This document shows, piece after piece, positions 14,866-18,373 of a stretch of DNA of 18,373 nt. Position 1 is the first letter of the stretch. The number at the start of each line of letters is the position of its first letter. This DNA is from CAUTVF01 sp963541805. GTDB taxonomy: Bacteria; Pseudomonadota; Alphaproteobacteria; Rs-D84; CASDRH01. Location: NCBI GenBank assembly GCA_963541805.1, contig CAUTVF010000014.1, positions 1 through 18,373 on the forward strand. The letters run 5' to 3'. The position numbers and the translations under genes were made by a program. A model generated the notes under the pieces. The model searched no databases. It saw only the letters and a list, made by a program, of their open reading frames with translations, and had not been told where the DNA came from.

Positions 14866-15876
14866 TTAAAAAAGAATCCCGTGATCATCAAGTAGAAATC
14901 TTGTCAGGACGATAACATTTAAATATCTGTCTACATTCATATCTAAAGCCATGTATCCATTTAGTATCATATTTTCTGCTCGACTATGCGAAAAAATTTC
15001 AAAATCCCATGCTTTATCCAACGAAAAACCATTTGAGATTGCGTACATCACACCAGATCTACCATCAGCATACCTATAATAATCAAGGCCACCATTTTTA
15101 AAAAACAACACAAAATCATCAATAATTGATTTATTTAAATGTTTTCTTATCTTATTTATATCTTCTGAACACCTTACATCAGCATCCGATTTAACCTTAA
15201 TTTCATTACTATCAATACTAATATGAGATGGGTTCTTTCCATAGTAACTATAAAATCGAATTTTTGAACACATATCTCTAAGATCATTTAGATCAGCAAA
15301 ACTATAATCTTCAACAGATAACACGTGTTTAATAAAATTCTCTTTCGCCTTTACTACAAGTTCTACTTTATAAACACCATCTTTAACTGTTTCATTATGG
15401 TCGACACGGCGCAAAACCGGAATATCATCAATAAAAATCTTATACTGCATATATTGTTTTTCTGAAGTTGGCAAAGCGTCAATCATCTTTTTTATTAACA
15501 AGCGTTTAGATATCCTATCAGATTGCGATTCAGCTTTTTCATATGATTGCTTTAAAAACTCTGTCAATAATCTCACATTTAATTTTGATAATTCTTCTTT
15601 ATTAAAGGAATCAGATTCTAAATTTGTAACAAATTTTTCTACAGCCTTCTGATCTTTAGTATCATTGGTATATTTCGTAAAATCTATACTTGGCTCATAC
15701 AGTTCAAACAAAGGATCATCTTTAGAATAATATTTTTCATAAAAAATCTTTGCTTTATCTGTATTTAGAAAGTATAGCATTAAAAAAGCCCCAACAAATA
15801 CACATAACAAAACGAAGAAAATAAATCTAATAAATCTAAATATAATTTCCCTTATTTTTGTAAAACTTATATCCAT
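14866..15876 (-). CDS. Unrecognised single-pass membrane protein, 336 aa
   Basis: I do not recognise this protein. It has a basic N-terminus and one hydrophobic segment at about residues 15-35, with no clear signal peptidase site, so it is probably anchored with a periplasmic domain of about 300 residues. That domain is soluble, mixed helix/strand, acidic-basic balanced, with two cysteines (about residues 204 and 236) that might form a disulfide. No catalytic motif is obvious. ATG at 15876 has GGCGGA (plus 15884-15889) upstream. It stands alone, convergent to gltX and divergent from lemA. Its promoter appears to contain a nine-base C run, so expression may vary between cells. Function cannot be named from sequence. 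Confidence 0.8.
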   Translation of the reverse strand: MDISFTKIREIIFRFIRFIFFVLLCVFVGAFLMLYFLNTDKAKIFYEKYYSKDDPLFELYEPSIDFTKYTNDTKDQKAVEKFVTNLESDSFNKEELSKLNVRLLTEFLKQSYEKAESQSDRISKRLLIKKMIDALPTSEKQYMQYKIFIDDIPVLRRVDHNETVKDGVYKVELVVKAKENFIKHVLSVEDYSFADLNDLRDMCSKIRFYSYYGKNPSHISIDSNEIKVKSDADVRCSEDINKIRKHLNKSIIDDFVLFFKNGGLDYYRYADGRSGVMYAISNGFSLDKAWDFEIFSHSRAENMILNGYMALDMNVDRYLNVIVLTRFLLDDHGILF

Positions 15877-15913
15877 TTTTTAATCCGCCCATACAACATA
15901 GTATATTACCAGT

Positions 15914-15944
15914 ATTGTATCAAATTTATGGGGGGGGGTATCAA
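15914..15944 (-). promoter_or_regulatory. Promoter with G9/C9 tract in the spacer (unknown membrane protein gene)
   Basis: On the minus strand TTGATA (plus 15939-15944) and TACAAT (plus 15914-15919) are 19 bases apart. The first nine spacer bases next to the -35 are an unbroken C run (G9 at plus 15930-15938). Loss of two C would give the optimal 17. The expected start is near 15907, about 30 bases before the ATG. Confidence 0.5.
15930..15938. repeat. G9 homopolymer tract
   Basis: Nine consecutive G in a region that is otherwise almost pure A/T. It lies in the 136-base gap between divergent genes at 14866-15876 and 16013. Such tracts are prone to slipped-strand length changes. Confidence 0.9.
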
Positions 15945-15959
15945 TAAAAATTATTGATA
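15939..15959. promoter_or_regulatory. Perfect inverted repeat holding both divergent -35 boxes
   Basis: TATCAATAA (15939-15947) and TTATTGATA (15951-15959) are exact inverted copies with three A between. Each outer end is a -35-like TTGATA, one pointing left to the membrane-protein gene and one right to lemA. A dimeric regulator bound here could control both, but no regulator is identified. Confidence 0.5.
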
Positions 15960-15982
15960 ATAACAGCGATTTATTTTATATT
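15954..15982 (+). promoter_or_regulatory. Promoter for lemA-htpX
   Basis: TTGATA (15954-15959), a 17-base spacer and TATATT (15977-15982) predict a start near 15989. The ribosome binding site AAAGGAA follows at 16001-16007, then ATG 16013. Confidence 0.5.
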
Positions 15983-16012
15983 TAAAAAAGCAGAAAATAA
16001 AAAGGAAACAAA

Positions 16013-16588
16013 ATGCAAAACATATCAACAAATCAGTATATCTATATAGTAGTTACCCTTGTAATTTTATATGTCATATTCATGTATAATTCTCTTGTCA
16101 CACTTCGTCATAATGTGAAAGAAGCGGCATCTGATATTGATGCACAACAAAAAAGAAGATATGATTTAATTCCTAATTTAGTGGAAACAGTAAAAGCATA
16201 CGCAAAACATGAAAAAGAAACGTTAAATTCTGTTATTGCAGCAAGAAATTTAGCAATGAATAATACAGGTTCGATAACTGCAAAAGAAGTTGATGAACAA
16301 GCTCTTACAAGTGCGCTAAAATCAGTTTTTGCTCTATCTGAAAATTATCCAGATCTTAAGTCAAATACCAATTTTTTAGAATTACAAAGAGAGCTTACAG
16401 ATACAGAAGATAAAATTATGGCCTCACGTAGATTCTATAATTCAAATGTAAGGGAAATAAATATTGCGATTGAAACTTTCCCAAAAAATATTGTTGCAAA
16501 AATATTTGGTTTTTCTTCAGAAAAATTTTTTGAATTGGACAATGCAGAAGCAAAAGAGGTAAGGGATCCTGTAGAGGTCAAATTCTAA
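16013..16588 (+). CDS. lemA: LemA family membrane protein
   Basis: The 191-residue protein has one N-terminal transmembrane segment (about residues 8-26) followed by a helical bundle. Family stretches include YNSLVTLRHNVKEAASDIDAQQKRRYDLIPNLVETVKAY in span (about 25-63), the QRELTDTEDKI region near 124-134, and SRRFYNSNVREINIAIETFPKN. LemA proteins sit in the inner membrane with a soluble helical domain. Their exact job is unclear, though they recur next to HtpX proteases and are linked to envelope stress. ATG 16013 has AAAGGAA upstream. It is first in the lemA-htpX-thioredoxin-fold operon; htpX starts four bases after the lemA stop. Confidence 0.93.
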   Translation: MQNISTNQYIYIVVTLVILYVIFMYNSLVTLRHNVKEAASDIDAQQKRRYDLIPNLVETVKAYAKHEKETLNSVIAARNLAMNNTGSITAKEVDEQALTSALKSVFALSENYPDLKSNTNFLELQRELTDTEDKIMASRRFYNSNVREINIAIETFPKNIVAKIFGFSSEKFFELDNAEAKEVRDPVEVKF

Positions 16589-16592
16589 GACT

Positions 16593-17552
16593 ATGTCAAA
16601 TACGATTTACTCACATATTTCGGAAAACAAACGGGATACTCTGCTAGTCATTGCAATGTTTCCAATATCGTTGTTTTTGTTAATGTTTGTATTTTTTTTA
16701 ATTTTCGGTGATAGAACAAATAATATTTCATTATATAATTACCTTTACCAAACAGCTGAAAGTATATTCAGTTTTTCAAGTGTTTTGTTTGGAATTGCAA
16801 TTATTTGGATGGGATTTGCATATTTTTTTGGTGATGATTTGATCTTAACATCAATAGGTTCAAATGAAATCACAAAAACAAGTAATGCATATGTTTATAA
16901 CTTGGTTGAAAATACTGCAATCGCTGCAGGACTGCCGGTGCCAAAAGTATATATTGTTAACGATCATGCATTAAACGCGTTCGCAACTGGTCGTGATCCT
17001 CATAATGCCTCGGTGGTTTTAACCTCTGGAATAATTAAAACTCTGACTAAACAAGAACTAGAGGGAGTAATAGCACATGAGTTATCGCATATTGGAAATC
17101 GTGATATAAGAACAATGTTGCTTGTTGTATCTGGAATTGGTTGCTTCACATTTTTGGGATCAGTTGCTTTAAGATTATCTGCATCTATTAGGTCTGATAA
17201 AAAAAATAGTGATCAAACTAAACTGATTTTATTTTTGGTAGCTATAGGGTTAATGATTTTTGGGTATATTATTGCACCATTAATCAGGCTGGCATTATCA
17301 AGAAAACGAGAATATCAAGCAGATGCAACAGCCGCATTAATAACGCGAAATCCAATTGCACTTGCCAGTGCTTTAAAAAAAATTTCGGCAAATCCAAATA
17401 TGAATGCTTTTGATAGAAATCAATTGGCATCTGATATGTGTATAGAAAATCCCTTAAATAATTCTAATATATGGGAGTGGCTTTCAAAAATTATGTCTAC
17501 ACATCCACCAGTTGAAAAACGTATTGAGGTTTTGGAAAGGATGGCTGTATAA
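16593..17552 (+). CDS. htpX: HtpX-like M48 membrane metalloprotease
   Basis: This zinc protease of the inner membrane degrades damaged or misfolded membrane proteins. The 319 residues show hydrophobic segments at about 18-38 and 57-79, the catalytic HELSH (162-166, after GVIA), two more membrane segments near 175-193 and 210-231, and the third zinc ligand Glu240 in SRKREYQAD. STHPPVEKRIEVL near the C-terminus is also typical. All catalytic residues are present. The start is four bases after lemA ends with no strong ribosome binding site, suggesting coupling. LemA-HtpX pairing is a recurrent arrangement. Compared with the shortest HtpX forms it has a longer N-terminal segment, as in the LemA-linked branch. 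Confidence 0.92.
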   Translation: MSNTIYSHISENKRDTLLVIAMFPISLFLLMFVFFLIFGDRTNNISLYNYLYQTAESIFSFSSVLFGIAIIWMGFAYFFGDDLILTSIGSNEITKTSNAYVYNLVENTAIAAGLPVPKVYIVNDHALNAFATGRDPHNASVVLTSGIIKTLTKQELEGVIAHELSHIGNRDIRTMLLVVSGIGCFTFLGSVALRLSASIRSDKKNSDQTKLILFLVAIGLMIFGYIIAPLIRLALSRKREYQADATAALITRNPIALASALKKISANPNMNAFDRNQLASDMCIENPLNNSNIWEWLSKIMSTHPPVEKRIEVLERMAV

Positions 17553-17586
17553 ATAAGATTTGGTTATGAAATATGGAGTGCAAAAA

Positions 17587-18075
17587 ATGACAAGTAAAAA
17601 TTATAAAGCAAATAACAAGAGTAACGCATTAAAAATCGTTTTTATCACATTGTTATGTATATCAGTCGTAAGTTATATAATATATTATTTCAATAATATT
17701 GATATTACAAATAATACTGAAACTATGATAAAACATGATAACTCTGTAAAGGCAAATCAAAAAATAGAAAGAAAAAAAACTGAAAAAAATGTGGTGTATT
17801 TATTTTACTTACCTACATGCGGGTACTGCCATCGGGCAATGTCCTTCATAGAATCAAATTTGAAAAGTAAATATAAAAACATTAATTTTAAGTATATAAA
17901 TGTCAGCTTAAAAGATGGGAGAGAATTATATTTTAAGATTAAAAGTGAATTGAATATAATGGCAAATGGGGTCCCAGTTGTTGTAATCGGTAAAAAATAC
18001 TTTGTAGGATTCGGTGATAACACAGGATATGAATATATAAAAGCAATTGAAAGTGAACTTATTAAAATAGAGTAA
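17587..18075 (+). CDS. Membrane-anchored thioredoxin-fold protein with CGYC motif
   Basis: I choose ATG 17587, which has GGAGTG at 17575-17580; the longer frame from TTG 17560 would place that box inside the gene. The 162-residue product has a basic N-terminus, one membrane segment (about residues 15-35), a Lys-rich linker and a thioredoxin/glutaredoxin-like domain from about residue 68. YLPTCGYCHRAM gives the redox pair Cys78/Cys81, and GVPVVVIG gives the cis-proline candidate Pro130. The CGYC pair resembles glutaredoxin- and thioredoxin-like anchored oxidoreductases. Predicted topology puts the domain in the periplasm. It lies 34 bases after htpX, likely in the same operon, with a plausible role in envelope disulfide handling. 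Oxidase versus reductase role cannot be told. Confidence 0.83.
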   Translation: MTSKNYKANNKSNALKIVFITLLCISVVSYIIYYFNNIDITNNTETMIKHDNSVKANQKIERKKTEKNVVYLFYLPTCGYCHRAMSFIESNLKSKYKNINFKYINVSLKDGRELYFKIKSELNIMANGVPVVVIGKKYFVGFGDNTGYEYIKAIESELIKIE

Positions 18076-18080
18076 TTGTA

Positions 18081-18373
18081 CTACTTCGATTCATCTTTTT
18101 GAAGTTCTTTTGCTATCTTCAAAATTTCATTTTGAGTATTGATTTTGTCCGTAGTCTTTTGCTTAGCAATTGACTCTTTTGCTTGTGGAATTATAGTTGT
18201 GATGTCTTTTTTAAAAAAATCTCGAGTAAATTGATAACCCAGCACACCGCCCCAAACTCCACAACTTGCAATTAACGTCCCTCCAACGATTAAAGGTGTA
18301 GTGTATAAAACTCCATCAACTACCAACTCTGCAACTTGAACTGCAGTTTCTCTTACATCAGGTTTACCATTTG
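18081..18373 (-). CDS. Small membrane protein, N-terminus outside window
   Basis: I do not recognise this protein. The minus-strand frame ends with TAG at 18081-18083 and stays open to the window edge, giving 97 visible residues beginning NGKPDVRETAVQVAEL. No convincing start or ribosome binding site lies inside the window; a TTG at 18326 is an internal codon. One hydrophobic, Gly-rich segment (LIVGGTLIASCGVWGGVLGY) precedes a charged, Lys/Gln-rich cytosolic or periplasmic tail that looks helical. The length of the missing part is unknown. It is convergent with the thioredoxin-fold gene, five bases away, with no terminator between. Confidence 0.6.
   Translation of the reverse strand, partial: NGKPDVRETAVQVAELVVDGVLYTTPLIVGGTLIASCGVWGGVLGYQFTRDFFKKDITTIIPQAKESIAKQKTTDKINTQNEILKIAKELQKDESK

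Noticed and set aside
14832..14915. Short plus-strand ORF starting MDEIKIKLVSKLKK after the gltX terminator
   Set aside because: No RBS, it follows directly on a T run and overlaps the end of the minus-strand gene. No sign of conservation can be seen.
1..18373. CRISPR array, insertion sequence, integrase or rRNA
   Set aside because: I saw no regularly spaced direct repeats, transposase or integrase frames, or rRNA-like sequence anywhere in the window.

Overview
The window is an A+T-rich stretch of a Gram-negative bacterial chromosome, judged by eye at roughly 70% A+T. Gram-negative identity is supported by kdsA (Kdo synthesis for lipopolysaccharide) and by a secreted outer-membrane beta-barrel protein. 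The def-fmt-truA order and the surface-antigen-like barrel suggest a host-associated alphaproteobacterium, but that placement is inference. The genetic code looks standard: TAA, TGA and TAG all end genes here.

Layout. Bases 1-1308 hold the 3' part of a cysteine-rich protein gene that I do not recognise, with an in-frame amber codon at 1084-1086 followed by 73 more open codons. Two perfect hairpins follow, then a small ankyrin-repeat gene (1513-2046). A bidirectional terminator separates this from a minus-strand operon kdsA > lysS > metallo-beta-lactamase-fold hydrolase (5157 down to 2083). Rightward genes for a trans-editing YbaK/ProX-family deacylase and an alpha-phosphoglucomutase come next. 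They meet a minus-strand operon (EF-hand exported protein > DUF192 membrane protein > rbfA) with 1 bp between pgm and rbfA. Divergent from that operon is an outer-membrane barrel gene with a strong sigma70-like promoter, which meets a minus-strand YgjP-type metalloprotease gene, again with a 1-bp gap.

From 10948 a rightward translation cluster runs def-fmt-truA, tRNA-Gly(CCC), gltX, ending in a terminator at about 14797-14830. A minus-strand gene for an unrecognised single-pass membrane protein (14866-15876) then diverges from a lemA > htpX > anchored thioredoxin-fold operon. The window closes inside a minus-strand gene for a small membrane protein, cut by the right edge.

How the genes fit together. 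Most are housekeeping genes for translation and its accuracy (lysS, gltX, tRNA-Gly, def, fmt, truA, rbfA, the ProX-like deacylase), envelope building (kdsA, pgm, barrel protein) and envelope quality control (lemA, htpX, CXXC protein). The most interesting non-coding signal is between 15877 and 16012. Two divergent promoters share a palindrome that carries both -35 boxes, and the leftward promoter has a run of nine G/C pairs in its spacer, the layout of a phase-variable (contingency) promoter. Other points worth checking are the amber-interrupted gene, a tRNA-Gly with an A discriminator, possibly leaderless def, and Firmicutes/Bacteroidota-like LysRS and GluRS. I see no CRISPR array, insertion sequence, integrase or rRNA.
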